Assembly (NCBI GenBank): GCA_917880885.1 | Contig: OU862928.1 | Location: 11,985,721 to 12,049,720, forward strand | Direction: 5' to 3' | Source: Limnephilus marmoratus | Taxonomy: Eukaryota; Arthropoda; Insecta; Trichoptera; Limnephilidae | DNA: 64,000 nucleotides | In this document: positions 32,310 through 42,477 of the stretch, piece after piece | Layout of the letters: every line of letters starts with the position of its first letter | Numbering within the stretch: position 1 is the first letter of the stretch | The notes under the pieces: model-generated | What the model saw: the letters and a program-made list of their open reading frames with translations, nothing else | Database searches by the model: none | Told to the model about the DNA's origin: nothing | Position numbers and translations under genes: made by a program

Positions 32310-33245
32310 CTGAGAAAAAGAAAAGGTAAAAATGTTTAAGTCCACTTGACGGATAATACGGAACGTTCGTATTGTCGAAGTTCGATACACGGATAATATA
32401 GAATATATCTTTTTTAACCAATAGACAATCAAATATGACATTTGTAGGAAGTACCAATCTTGCAAAATAAATTCTCATCAAAATAAAAAAAATAAAGTAC
32501 CTACTTCGAATTAACCCTAATATTAATGAGTTGAGGTTCAAGCTGCAAAATCTGCATGTCATCATAATTTAGATATACATCCCAGGTTTTGAATGGTTTG
32601 TTTGGCAAAGCAGGGTTTGTCTAACGGGTATGTGCAATTATTCTAATACCTTTCTTTCCATGTTCTTCTGTTATTTCTGTTTACTTCATAGCATGAATAA
32701 ATTATTGTTTTATATGGCAATAATATTTTTTCTACGATTGGCGGCATTGATTGATTGTCTATGAAACGTTAAATAAAAACGATAAAAATAAAAATTGTGT
32801 ATACCGCACAAATGAATTAATTTTAACAAAATAAAAATGTAACAGGCATTTTTTTTTACACATTTTTTCGTCTCCCTCGACATAGATACTCACTTTTCAT
32901 AATAATAAAGCTAAATTTAACTCTTTGAATAAGAAATATTCCTTATTAGCCAGTAAGCGGAGTAAGACAAAAGTAATAAAGAAAATATTACAGATTAATC
33001 CAGCATCCAAGCTTACAAAATGAGATTTTTGAGAGGAATGACAGGCACTAAATAGTGTTCTGCGAAAGCCTAGGGTACCGTGAAAGGGTTACAAGGGTTC
33101 TGAGAGTTAAACCAGGCAGCCGACGATAGCGAATTTAACTGTTAGACATTAAAACTTATTATAAGGCTAAAATAAAACAATCAAAATTCCATTAACATGA
33201 GTCATTTTTAAAACTTTTTAGTTTGCATTGAAATTTTTTATATAC

Positions 33246-34196
33246 TGTGGTGTCCCAAAAGTTTATATTTGTTTTGCTTTCTGAGTGAATGTAAATTTTC
33301 CGAGGGGCGCGGGGGATTTTTCGATCAGAAGTCTGGCTCTTGGGAATTCAGTCGCTGTGGAGCATTTCTCGGGAGCGACCGCGCATTGTGCATATGTGAG
33401 TTATACAAAAATGGTGATTCGGCGACTGTAGCGCGTAGAAGATTCTGCAATATTCGAGGTTTTCGTCAATTCAATGATGCGCCAAGCATTCCTCTCATTC
33501 GAAAATGGGTCAAAAAGTTTGAAGACTTTGTACAACGCTGACAAAACCAAAATCCGGGCGACCCAGGTCATCGAGAATGTTAGAAAACGTAGAGAGTGTT
33601 TATCAGTCTTTTCGTGACGACTCAAACTTTTCAATTCGGAAGCGCGCAAGTGCTTTAAATGTGCATAGATCATCATTACACAGCATTTCGCACAAAGACC
33701 TAATGCTGCACCCCTACAAACTTAATGGCTATAACCAAAGAACATGATTCCAGCAAGACGGAGCAACATCACATATGTCCAATACGTCTCTGCCACGAGT
33801 TTGTGAAATTTTCCCTGGAAAATTGATCTCCAGGAGAGGTGACATAAGTTGGCCTCCTTGTAGTCCTGACCTAACCGCTATGGACTTTTTCCTGTGGGGT
33901 TATCTCAAATCTAAAGTGTACGCCAAAAATCCGACTTCCCTGATGCAATTAAAAGAAAATATCTGTCACGAAATGGCAGCCATCACGAAGCCTCCCTGCC
34001 GAGCCGTCATAAAAAATTTTACTCTTCGATTAAATGAATGCCGCGAACGCGAGGATTTATATTTGGACGGTATTATTTTTAAGAAATAAATTCCCAAATT
34101 GTGTATTTTAGTATCTAATAAACATTTTTTCGATAGAGCCCTTAATTTTATTTAAATCGATCCAGTAAATATAAACATTCTTTTGGGACACCCACA
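33246..34196 (+). pseudogene. Mariner-like element with dead transposase
   Basis: The ends GGTGTCCCAAAAGTTTATAT (33249) and, in complement, GGGTGTCCCAAAAGAATGTT (34195 inwards) are inverted repeats. Transposase parts are in several frames. An N-terminal helix-turn-helix part reads ALCICELYKNGDSATVARRR and IRKWVKKFED. A LHPYKL segment follows, then QQDGATSHMSN and SWPPCSPDLTAMDFFLWGYL, the region around the second catalytic Asp of mariner-type enzymes. The C-terminus ends at 34089. Stops and a deletion between LHPYKL and QQDGA, removing the first catalytic Asp region, make it inactive. Confidence 0.85.
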
Positions 34197-34377
34197 TTAA
34201 ATTTGACAGCATATTTTATCACCTTGTAATATTCGGTTACGTTCACAAATATTCCATTTATTTGGATTTTAATGCAAAGTGGAAATATTTTGACCTGACT
34301 GATAAAATATGGTCGAGGCCAGAGGGGGTTAAAGAGTTAATAACGACAGTAATAATTTGGGCAATAATCATTATCTG

Positions 34378-34802
34378 AGGGTATGGGTACCGCTGCCCCG
34401 GGAACCATTTATTGGAACACCTCTGCCATAGTTCACCCCCAAGTGGTTTGCTATGTTTGGTGACTTAGCAGGGGTGCCCGGGTTCATGGGGGTGAGGTTT
34501 TTCCAGATCTTGGCGACAGATGTGTCTACCCACCAATTGCGAGGGAGGCTTTTTGACCTCTCCACCAGGACACTCTCAACCCATCGCCTTGCACCGCAGT
34601 TGGAGGGATGGATCCATATATTCGTTACTCCTGGAAACACTGACCCCAAATTCCTATCTATCCCTCGTACATTTTTCCTACCAAGAACTTCCTCTCCTTC
34701 CGTTCCTAAAAAGACCTTCCACAAGGCATTCTCAAAGATGAAATAGGCCCTGAGGGGAATTTTCTTTCATCAAAGCCTCCTGTGTGGAGCTAATGTAAAA
34801 AA
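34378..34802 (+). mobile_element. LINE-derived short element, copy 8
   Basis: Plus-strand copy from TATGGGTACCGCTGCCCCGG to CTCCTGTGTGGAGCTAATG and an A-run at 34797-34806. The 3' stem-loop is decayed (GGCCCTGAGG versus CATCAAAGCC). Frames across it are repeat shadows. Confidence 0.75.
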
Positions 34803-34814
34803 AAAAGAAGTTAA

Positions 34815-35185
34815 ATTAGTTTTTCGATATCTCCAAAAATGACAAAGTAATGTGCTTTCAACGTCACACATTGCAAGAATCGGCGAATAAGGTATTGTAA
34901 AGTGTCAATACAAACATTTTTCAGAACTTCTTGTTGTTCAAACGTGACAATTTTTGGCACCATTTTGTGACACTTTTTTGATGTTAAAATTTTTATGTAA
35001 ACATTGCCGAACGCATTATTTGTCAATTCCTACAGTTTTGCAATCGCACGAATACTTGACCGAAGGTCAGATCGAACAAGATTATCGGTTTTTTCGATAT
35101 TGTCATCCGTTTTTGATATGGAAGGGTGTCCCGTGCGTGAATCATCTTCAACGTCTTCTCGGTCATCTTGAAAATGCTTAGACAA
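34815..35185 (-). pseudogene. Second mariner transposase fragment
   Basis: The minus strand from 35185 reads KHFQDDREDVEDDSRTGHPS, then SKTDDNIEKTDNLVRSDLRS and SIRAIAKL followed by a stop. It continues in the same region as HKMVPKIVTFEQQEVLKNVC. This is the N-terminal half of a mariner-type transposase (the REDVEDDPRSGRPS, IRMIAEEL and KMVPKLLTEEQ region). Both ends are abrupt and the catalytic half is missing. Confidence 0.8.
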
Positions 35186-35229
35186 TCAATCATGATTAGA
35201 AAAAGTAAGTTGATTATGAAGTTGTAGAA

Positions 35230-35850
35230 GAAAACGAAATTATTTTTTTACTTTTTAGTGCATTTTTTTAAGTCGTTTTTTGTTTTGTTAAAATTTTTGT
35301 TTATTTTTTTATTTTTAGTGAATCTGAAGTACACTAACTAATTTGTCTGAATATGGGTAAACCTACTAAACGTGCTGCTCATATGAGACAGACATAATTT
35401 GACCATAGCGACGTTCGGGTCAAATTAAGAGATTCGGCCGAATTTCGTTAATTTCTCATGGATCCGATAATCAGAACCTAACCAAACTCTTATCAAATAA
35501 CCCTTGAAGTATATCCTTTCCAATAAAAAAAGAATCATCGAAATCGGTTGGCGTGATATTGAGTTATTCGTCCATTTGTCGCGCACATACTTAATGCAAA
35601 TTTAAGACTTATATGGTTTTCTCATGGATGCCATTGTCGGATTTGGACCAAATTAAAATGGGACCACACGGAAAGCACCAGCTTTCAAATAAAAAAATCA
35701 TCGATATCGGTTCACCCAGTCGAAAGTTCTGATGTAACAAACAAAAAAAAAAAAAAAAAATAAAAAAAAAAAAAAAAAATAAAAAAAATAAAAAAAATAA
35801 AAAAAATACAGTCGAATTGCGAACCTCCTCCTTTTTGAAGTCGTTTAATA
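35230..35850 (+). mobile_element. 3' part of an RTE-like retroelement
   Basis: The segment ends with CGGTTCACCCAGTCGAAAG, an A-rich microsatellite-like tract (AAAAAAT repeats, 35740-35808), and ATACAGTCGAATTGCGAACC followed by TCCTCCTTTTTGAAGTCG. That tail is widespread in insect RTE-type elements; this rests on my memory of the family. No coding region is preserved. Confidence 0.5.
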
Positions 35851-36119
35851 AAAATCAATGCTGCCCATCAGAGAAAAATTATTATTGTCATATAAAACAA
35901 TAATTTATTCATGTTATGAAGTGAATGCATTATTGACAAACCTATATTTATAATAGAAGAACATGGAAATGAAGGTATTAGAATAATTACACATACCTGT
36001 TAGACAAACCCAGCTTGCCATACAAACCATTCAAAACCTGGATTGTATATCATATTGATGGGTGACAAGCAGCTTTTGCAGCTTGAACCTCAACCCAATA
36101 GTACTAGGAATTTTTTTTT

Positions 36120-36535
36120 TTTTTTTTACAGTGAATACCGCACAAGAATCTCAACTGCTCCCGTCTGGAGCCAGTGAGACTATGGCATCCCCAATTGGGG
36201 TATGTTGTGAGGCTGAAGGTAGCGGGTAGGGGAAGGAGGTGGGGAAGAGGCAGGTTGGGAAGTACCTGGCTATTCAGATCTGGTCACTAAACACGGCTAA
36301 AGCCATTTTCAAGCAACGTTTCAATTCTGAATGGTGGTCTTACACCAGGGCGATACTGATAGTATCTTCCACTCTGGAACATGCCGCAAATATACTATAT
36401 ATTATTTTTAAATGAATTAATTGTGAAATAACACAAATTAATCAAATAAAATTTATTTGCGCATGCCGGGTTCGAACCCGCGACCTCCGGAATGTGAGTC
36501 AAGAGTCTTAGCCACTGGACTACGGAGGTCGGAGG
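36120..36535 (-). mobile_element. tRNA-derived SINE, copy B
   Basis: On the minus strand the head reads GACCTCCGTAGTCCAGTGGC, with A-box TAGTCCAGTGG and B-box GGTTCGAACCC, giving a good internal RNA polymerase III promoter. The body contains CAGAGTGGAAGATACTATCA and GTGTTTAGTGACC. The 3' end at about 36120 is a T-run on the plus strand, that is, an A-tail. It matches copies A and C. Not a tRNA gene, because the body continues for more than 300 bp. Confidence 0.85.
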
Positions 36536-36569
36536 AATAATTCAAATTAGGTACTATTGTTTTGATTTT

Positions 36570-36823
36570 AAGGAGAATTTATTTTGGTAATTTTTCGGGA
36601 TTAGTGTCCGTGGCTATTACGAATAATTTTTAGAAAAAAACTTTAGATTCGCCTTAATCACTATAAAAGGAAACTTTTTGCATCACAGCCGGCGGAAAAT
36701 AACGCATTTTAATTTTCAATGTCGTTAAATAAAATTTCACTTCGCAAACTGATACTACGACAGCCCGCCCGCTGCCGCCCGCCATTTTGTCACTGTTATG
36801 TTGGTATCCCTGACCAATTTCCT
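36570..36823 (+). repeat. Inverted arm, left of the LINE pair
   Basis: About 250 bp (GGATTAGTGTCCGTGG, CAGCCGGCGGAAAATAACGC, GTTGGTATCCCTGACC) occurs inverted at 40842-41075 with high identity. LINE 5' ends start 10-25 bp inside each arm, and the arms' shared sequence ends at the same place, GGTATCCCTGACC. Confidence 0.85.
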
Positions 36824-36831
36824 TTCAAATT

Positions 36832-37170
36832 TGGGAGGCGGGAATGGGTACCGCCGCCCCGGGAACCTTTATTGGATAACCAACACCTCTGCCATAGGTC
36901 ACCCCAAGTGGTTCGCTACGTTTGGTGATTTAGCAGTGGTGCCCGGGTTCATGGGGTGAGGTTTGTCTAGGTCTTGGAGGCGAATGACCAGGACATACTG
37001 AACCCCAGATTCCTACCCACCCCTTAAACCCTTTTCCTTCCCAGAACTCTCCTCTCCTTCCTCTCCTAAAAAAAAAAACCCTCCACACAACATCCCCAAA
37101 GATGACATAGGCCCTGAGGGAAATTATTTTCCTCAGGGCCTCCTGTGTGGAGCTCATGTAAAATAAAAAA
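36832..37170 (+). mobile_element. LINE-derived short element, copy 9
   Basis: Plus-strand, internally deleted copy of about 340 bp from TTTGGGAGGCGGGAATGGG to the perfect 3' stem-loop GGCCCTGAGG/CCTCAGGGCC and an A-rich tail. It lacks most of the middle region present in copies 1-8 and is very similar to copy 10 at 55308. Confidence 0.85.
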
Positions 37171-37249
37171 AAATACATAATAAGGCGCGTTATTATGTAT
37201 CCCAGGAAGTCGGCTACAATCGTATCTAGGCTCTTGTTTTTTTTTTTTT

Positions 37250-40200
37250 TTTTACATTAACTCCACACAGGAGGCCCTGAGGAAAATAATTTCCCTCAGG
37301 GCCTATGTCATCTGGGATGCTGTGTGGAGGGTCTTTTTGAGGAGAGGAAGGAATGAACATTGGTCTTGAAAAGACCCATGTTGTAGGAAGGAGGAAACAC
37401 AGAGGCCGGCAAATCATTCCACAGCCGAGCTGTTGAACACAAGAACGAGTCGAAGAAACGACCCGTTCTCATGTGACAAATGTCAACCGTGTACAAATGT
37501 TGGGCACGCGTTTGGCGTGTTTCCCGACTATGCACCGGTGCCGAAGGGATCAATGATGCTAGTTCCTCGGAGCATCTTCCATTGTAATACCGGTAGAACA
37601 AGGATAGCATTCCCACCCGACGCCTGTGCTCTAAAGATTGCAATCCGTCTGTTAAGATGGGAGAATCTATCAAACGGACCGCCCGTTTCTGCACAGAGTC
37701 GAGGGTATTTTTCAGGTATTTTGGAGCTCCAGACCAGAGATGGCTGCCAAATTCAACCGTGGGGCGTACTTGTGATTTGTACAAGGTTAGCAGTTGTGTA
37801 CTATTAAAGTATCTGCGGGCCCTGTACAGTACGCCCAGTTTTTGGGAGGCTAGCTTTACTCTGGCTTCAATGGAGCCCCCATACCTGAGCTGGTCACTTA
37901 GGGTTACACCAAGCATATCAATGGAGGGCCTGTTCGGAAGATTGCTTCCGTTGAAAGAGACTAGATTTTCATTTCGATCCCTTTTGGACGTAATCAGACA
38001 AGATTGGGTCTTTGAACCATTAAATTCAACGAGATTATTTTTACCCCAAGAGAAAACACTTTCGAGGTAGCCGTCCATTCTTTGCTTCAAAGCCCTACGA
38101 GCTGTTGGAGTTTGTGAGCCCTTTGGGGGCTTGTCAAACAAAAAGCTATCATGAACTGTACTGTCATCCGCATAACAGTGAATTGGTGCACATGACAAAA
38201 GGTCGTTGATGTGCAACAAAAACAAAGTTGGAGACAGAACCGATCCCTGCGGGACGCCAGCATTTATCGAGTGTGAGGAAGAGGTGAAACCATCGACTAC
38301 CGTCTGAATCGACCTCCCCCTCAAGAAGTCGGCAATCCACGTACACAAGGATGCGGGAAGTCCGTAAGAAAGCAGTTTGTTGACAAGTCCTCGGTGCCAA
38401 ACCCGGTCAAAGGCCTTGGAGATGTCCAGTGCAACCGTTTGGGTCTCACCGAAACGTTCCAGGCATCGCCCCCAAACATGCGTCACATACGCGAGAAGAT
38501 CACCGCACGAGCGGTTCCGCCGGAATCCGTATTGACGGTCGTTGATAATTTTGTTCTTCTCGAGGTATGTGAGCAGTTTGTCGTTGATCACACGTTCCAT
38601 CACCTTAGACAGAACTGATGTGATCGCTATGGGGCGGTAGTTGGCCGGGTTGGAGCGGTCACCCTTCTTTGGAATAGGATGGATAACCGCTTTTTTCCAA
38701 CCAGAGGGCACAGAGCCAGTCTTCAGGGACAGTTTAAAAAGCTTCGTCAAAATTGGAGCTAATTCTGCAGCGCACCTCTGCAATACCAGGGCAGGTATTC
38801 CGTCGGGCCCACTAGCTTTATTAACATCAAGCCCTCGTAAAACATGGAGTACTTCCCGATGCCGGATCCTCAGCTTTTTCATATGAAAACCGCAGTGAGG
38901 AACCGACGTCGGGACAGCACCTTGGTCATCGAGGGTTGAGTTATCCGCAAACATTTTACCTAGTAAGTTAGCCTTTTCGGTGGCGGTGTTTGCTAGTGAG
39001 CCGTCAGGTCTGGTAAGAGGTGGCAGACTGGATTTGCAGAAATTGCGACCTATTGAGCCCGCAAGTGACCAGAATTGCCTGCTGCCATGCGGGCATGCAG
39101 TCAGCTTTCTGCTGATCTGCTGGTCGTGCTCGAATTTTGACCTATTTATGATTCTCTTGGTTTCCTTTGCCATTTTGTTGTAAGCTGTTCTGTCCTTGGA
39201 TGTTCTAGATGTGTTGTAGGCTCGGTAAGCCGCGTTTTTTCGTCGCACTGCTTCAGCGCATTGTCGACTGAACCACGGCTTTGAGCCTACACCAGTTTCC
39301 TTAACAGTAGATTTGATGAAGCCATCCATCGCGGATGTGATGACTTCACCAATTTCCTGGGCACATCTTGAGGGATCCGAAGTCCGAAAACAGACAGCTG
39401 ACCACGGAAAAGCATTGAAATGTGCCCGCAGACCGAACCAATCTGCTGACCTATAGTGCCACACTTTTCTCTTCAGCCTCTCGTTTGGTGGTCTGAAGTT
39501 TACAGGGATTGATGTCGTCACCAGGCAGTGGTCGGACGATCCTAAAGGCGCTGTGACTTCAATCCTGTAACCGTGTGGCACAGTAGTTAAAAATAGGTCT
39601 AACAGATTGGAACGGTGAGTCTGGACATCAGGAACCCTTGTAGGCTCCTGAACCATTTGCTCCAATCCGTAGCAAAGGGCAAAGGATTCCGCTTGGCGTC
39701 CAGCCGAGTCTGTTGATCCTGAGAACTTCAACCAAGGTTCGTTATGAACATTGAAGTCCCCCAGGACCACAAACTCTGCCGTAGGGTAGCGGGGCAAGAG
39801 GTCATCAATAGTGTCGCTTAAGTGTTTGAAGAGCTCGGACGTGTCTGATTCGCTCAGGTTCGGTGAGCGGTATAAACACGCGTAGAATCTTACCGTACTG
39901 GCAAGATTGACGCGTACCCACATTACGTCGAATCTGGAGTTTTCCAGATTCAACAGTCGCACACAGTTGACGTCAGCTCGACTATAGAGACAGACACCTC
40001 CTTTAGGTCTGAACTTGCCTGCGAGGGTGAAGCCCGGGCAGTCCAGATAGGAGGTGTCTACAGGCTCAGCTATCTGAGTTTCAGACAGGAAGAGAAGGTT
40101 TGGGCGTTGAGAAAAAAGGTGGTGGTGGACAGAGTTTAAATTGGTGTGCAGGCCGCGAATGTTGGTGTAATTCACCAACAGTTTTGGCCCGCACCGGGGA

Positions 40201-40820
40201 CGCCTACGTCTCGCCGCTGTAATGACGTTAATTATTGTAGGTTGCAAGTTCATGATTTTAATTTTTGGTTTTTTTGTTTTTTTGATATGAGAGGAAGGAA
40301 GGTCTGGGAGGGAAAAGGTATAAGGGGTGGGTAGGATGCTGGGGTTCAGAGTTTCCAGGAGTGACGGACGTATGTATCCAACCCACCCACTGCGGTGCAA
40401 GGCGATGGGCAGGGAGAGTCCGGCTGGAGAGGTCGCCCAATGCGCCCCAAACGCTACTGCTGGGTCCCCTCCGGTCACGAACCGGCACAACAGCAGCGGC
40501 GGGGTTTTTGCACTCGTTGATGGGGCAGCCCACCCTCAGTCGTGAGCCTGAGGGTCGGGCCCCTGTACTACCGAGCGGCCCGGACAGCGGTAACCGGTTG
40601 TAAAGGGTCTCCCTCAACCAGCATCTCCCAATCCGGCCCGCCACGCAGAAGGTGGGCCGACGCACCCGCCATCAAGACCTGGACAAACATTACCCCAAGA
40701 ACCCGGGCACCCCTGCTAAGTCACCAAACGTAGCGAACCACTTGGGGTGACCTGTGGCAGAGGTGTTGGTCATCCAATAAATGGTTCCCAGGGCGGCGAT
40801 ACCCATACCCGCCTACTAAA
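37250..40820 (-). mobile_element. Full-length non-LTR retrotransposon
   Basis: The minus-strand element begins at about 40820 (complement of CCCATACCCGCC) and ends with the 3' stem-loop and an A-tail, seen as T-run 37238-37254. It has about 560 bp of 5' region, one long open frame and a 3' region of about 55 bp. The 5' region carries a block of about 160 bp (40450-40610) that the short derivatives lack. It is the likely source of enzyme for the short LINE-derived elements. No ORF1 is present. Confidence 0.85.
37308..40253 (-). CDS. LINE endonuclease/reverse transcriptase, intact
   Basis: A 981-codon frame from ATG 40253 (MNLQPTIINV) to a stop at 37308-37310; the frame stays open upstream to 40490, but that part is 5' region shared with non-coding copies. 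The N-terminal part is an APE-type endonuclease: TNIRGLHTN, LFLSETQI, YRSPN, VVLGDFNVHNE near residue 170, and GSSDHCLV. The reverse transcriptase follows: KASGPDGIPALVL, NYRPIAITSV, LDISKAFDRVWH, GVPQGSVLSPTLF and the catalytic CYADDST near residue 697. The C-terminal part has the usual LYRARRYF and VEFGSHLWSGAP blocks. No stops or frameshifts, so it may be recently active. Clade assignment (Jockey/I/R1 group) is uncertain. It sits in the 16-kb intron of the minus-strand gene, in the sense orientation. Confidence 0.9.
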   Translation of the reverse strand: MNLQPTIINVITAARRRRPRCGPKLLVNYTNIRGLHTNLNSVHHHLFSQRPNLLFLSETQIAEPVDTSYLDCPGFTLAGKFRPKGGVCLYSRADVNCVRLLNLENSRFDVMWVRVNLASTVRFYACLYRSPNLSESDTSELFKHLSDTIDDLLPRYPTAEFVVLGDFNVHNEPWLKFSGSTDSAGRQAESFALCYGLEQMVQEPTRVPDVQTHRSNLLDLFLTTVPHGYRIEVTAPLGSSDHCLVTTSIPVNFRPPNERLKRKVWHYRSADWFGLRAHFNAFPWSAVCFRTSDPSRCAQEIGEVITSAMDGFIKSTVKETGVGSKPWFSRQCAEAVRRKNAAYRAYNTSRTSKDRTAYNKMAKETKRIINRSKFEHDQQISRKLTACPHGSRQFWSLAGSIGRNFCKSSLPPLTRPDGSLANTATEKANLLGKMFADNSTLDDQGAVPTSVPHCGFHMKKLRIRHREVLHVLRGLDVNKASGPDGIPALVLQRCAAELAPILTKLFKLSLKTGSVPSGWKKAVIHPIPKKGDRSNPANYRPIAITSVLSKVMERVINDKLLTYLEKNKIINDRQYGFRRNRSCGDLLAYVTHVWGRCLERFGETQTVALDISKAFDRVWHRGLVNKLLSYGLPASLCTWIADFLRGRSIQTVVDGFTSSSHSINAGVPQGSVLSPTLFLLHINDLLSCAPIHCYADDSTVHDSFLFDKPPKGSQTPTARRALKQRMDGYLESVFSWGKNNLVEFNGSKTQSCLITSKRDRNENLVSFNGSNLPNRPSIDMLGVTLSDQLRYGGSIEARVKLASQKLGVLYRARRYFNSTQLLTLYKSQVRPTVEFGSHLWSGAPKYLKNTLDSVQKRAVRLIDSPILTDGLQSLEHRRRVGMLSLFYRYYNGRCSEELASLIPSAPVHSRETRQTRAQHLYTVDICHMRTGRFFDSFLCSTARLWNDLPASVFPPSYNMGLFKTNVHSFLSSKRPSTQHPR

Positions 40821-40841
40821 TATCAAATTGTTTGTATCAGG

Positions 40842-41075
40842 TCAGGGATACCAACATAACAGTGACAAAATGGTGGGCGGCAGCGGGCGGGCTGTCGTAG
40901 TATCGGTTCGCGAAGTGAAATTTTATTTAACGACATTGAAAATTAAAATGCGTTATTTTCCGCCAGCCGTGATGCAAAAAGTTCCTTTTATAGTGATTAA
41001 GGCAAATCTAAAGTTTTTTTCTAAAAATTATTCGTAATAACCACGGACACTAATCCTGAAAATTTACCTTTATTT
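40842..41075 (-). repeat. Inverted arm, right of the LINE pair
   Basis: Reverse complement of 36570-36823: GGTCAGGGATACCAACATAA, then GTGACAAAATGGTGGGCGGC, to CCACGGACACTAATCC. A shorter related stretch occurs at about 41570-41640. Confidence 0.85.
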
Positions 41076-41089
41076 TATAAGCTTGGTCC

Positions 41090-42470
41090 ACAAATGTCAT
41101 ATTTGACTGTCTATTATTAAAAAATGAATATTCCATATTATTCGAGTATGGAACTTCGACAAGGAACATTCCTTATTATCCATGAGGTGGGCTTGTACAT
41201 TTTTTCCCTTTTTTCAATAAATTATAAGTTTCAGTACTGGTTTTACCAAGTTTCATGTGAAATTTCACAACAATTCGTCGCTGTATTAACATTTGGTAAA
41301 TATTCGGAACAAACGTCAACGGTTATGTAACAGGATTGTGTATGTTATCTTTACTTTAAAAAACAGCCTACGTTTTTGAATGGTTTGTTTGGCTACGCAG
41401 GGTTTGTGTAGCGGGCTTGTGTATATTATCTTAATTTTAAAAGTTTTATCAAAAAAAAGTGCGTATTAACCGTTGACGTTTGTTCCGAACTGCAAACAGA
41501 GTGATTTGACAGTGTGAAAGAAAATTTTCAATTCACGTAAATAAAATTTTAAATGTAACATTTTCAACCTCCCCCAATGCAAATAGTTGTCTTTTATGGT
41601 AATTAAGAAGAATCTAAAAGTTTTATCAAAAAAAAGTGCGTATTGTTGACGTTTGTTCCGAACAATTACCTAACATTTTTACGACGAAACATAAAACAAC
41701 TCTAATACGAACGAAGATTACTACTATACGAATTTGTTTACAGAAGCGAGAGTTACTGCATTCGAAAGAGAAGGCTTCGCGCTAAACAGCGAGAGGTACT
41801 GCATTCGAAAGGTACTGCATTCGAGAGGTACTGCATTCGAAAGAGAAGGCTTCGCGCTAAACAGCTATTGGTCGCTGACATTTGACGCATGCATGCTTCT
41901 TCTGTAGCAGCGTCAGTCTGATTAATTAACCGGTAAAGTGCCAGGAACTCGAAAACACGGGCCTCATTTGCGCATGCGCGAGAAAATAATTCAAATATTT
42001 GAAATAAATTGTCTCTGAAAAACTTTTGGTCTGCGATTTTGACCCTCATATGTACGAATTTGTATGAAAAACAGTGTCTAAATCGCTTGCGCCATCATTA
42101 TTCTTGGTAGTCTTAAAGATTTCAGTCGAATTGCCACACTGGATTATTTTTAAGACGATTTATTCTATGATGATGCGCTGTCAGATTTTGGCGCGGAATT
42201 AACGGTCGCAATTACTGTGTGTATCGCGAATAAAACGTCGTAAAACCTATTAATTTACGTAATAAATGCAAGTAATGTGGTTTTAGTGGATAGTTTATTG
42301 TGTTGTGAACGTGTTGCAGTCAATAAAATATACCATAGCTTAAAATTTATCAACAAAACATTCAATTCAAAATTCAAAGTGGTGCTTTGTTAGGGCAAGG
42401 GGAAGGTTGGATGCCTCTTCACCCCCGGCTCGTCACAGGTTAATAGCCACACCTTGTATCATGTGGAATA
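41090..42470. other. Gene-free stretch with short local repeats
   Basis: Contains relatives of sequences at 32.4-32.7 kb and 35.9-36.05 kb (GAATGGTTTGTTTGGC near 41378), a duplicated AAAAAAAAGTGCGTATT segment (about 41455 and 41628), and a small tandem cluster of GAGAGGTACTGCATTCGAAA with GAGAAGGCTTCGCGCTAAAC at 41745-41870. No coding exon is supported. Confidence 0.5.
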
Positions 42471-42477
42471 TTATAAA

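Noticed and set aside
33541..33720. A continuous mariner transposase
   Set aside because: Stops and a deletion separate the N-terminal part from the DGATSHM and PPCSPDL parts. It is recorded as a pseudogene only.
36440..36535. A tRNA gene on the minus strand
   Set aside because: A- and B-box promoters are present, but the stems do not pair as a tRNA and a conserved SINE body of over 300 bp follows. Two other copies share the same body.
37433..40665. Multiple plus-strand frames of 60-137 residues opposite the LINE
   Set aside because: They are antisense shadows of the reverse-transcriptase gene.
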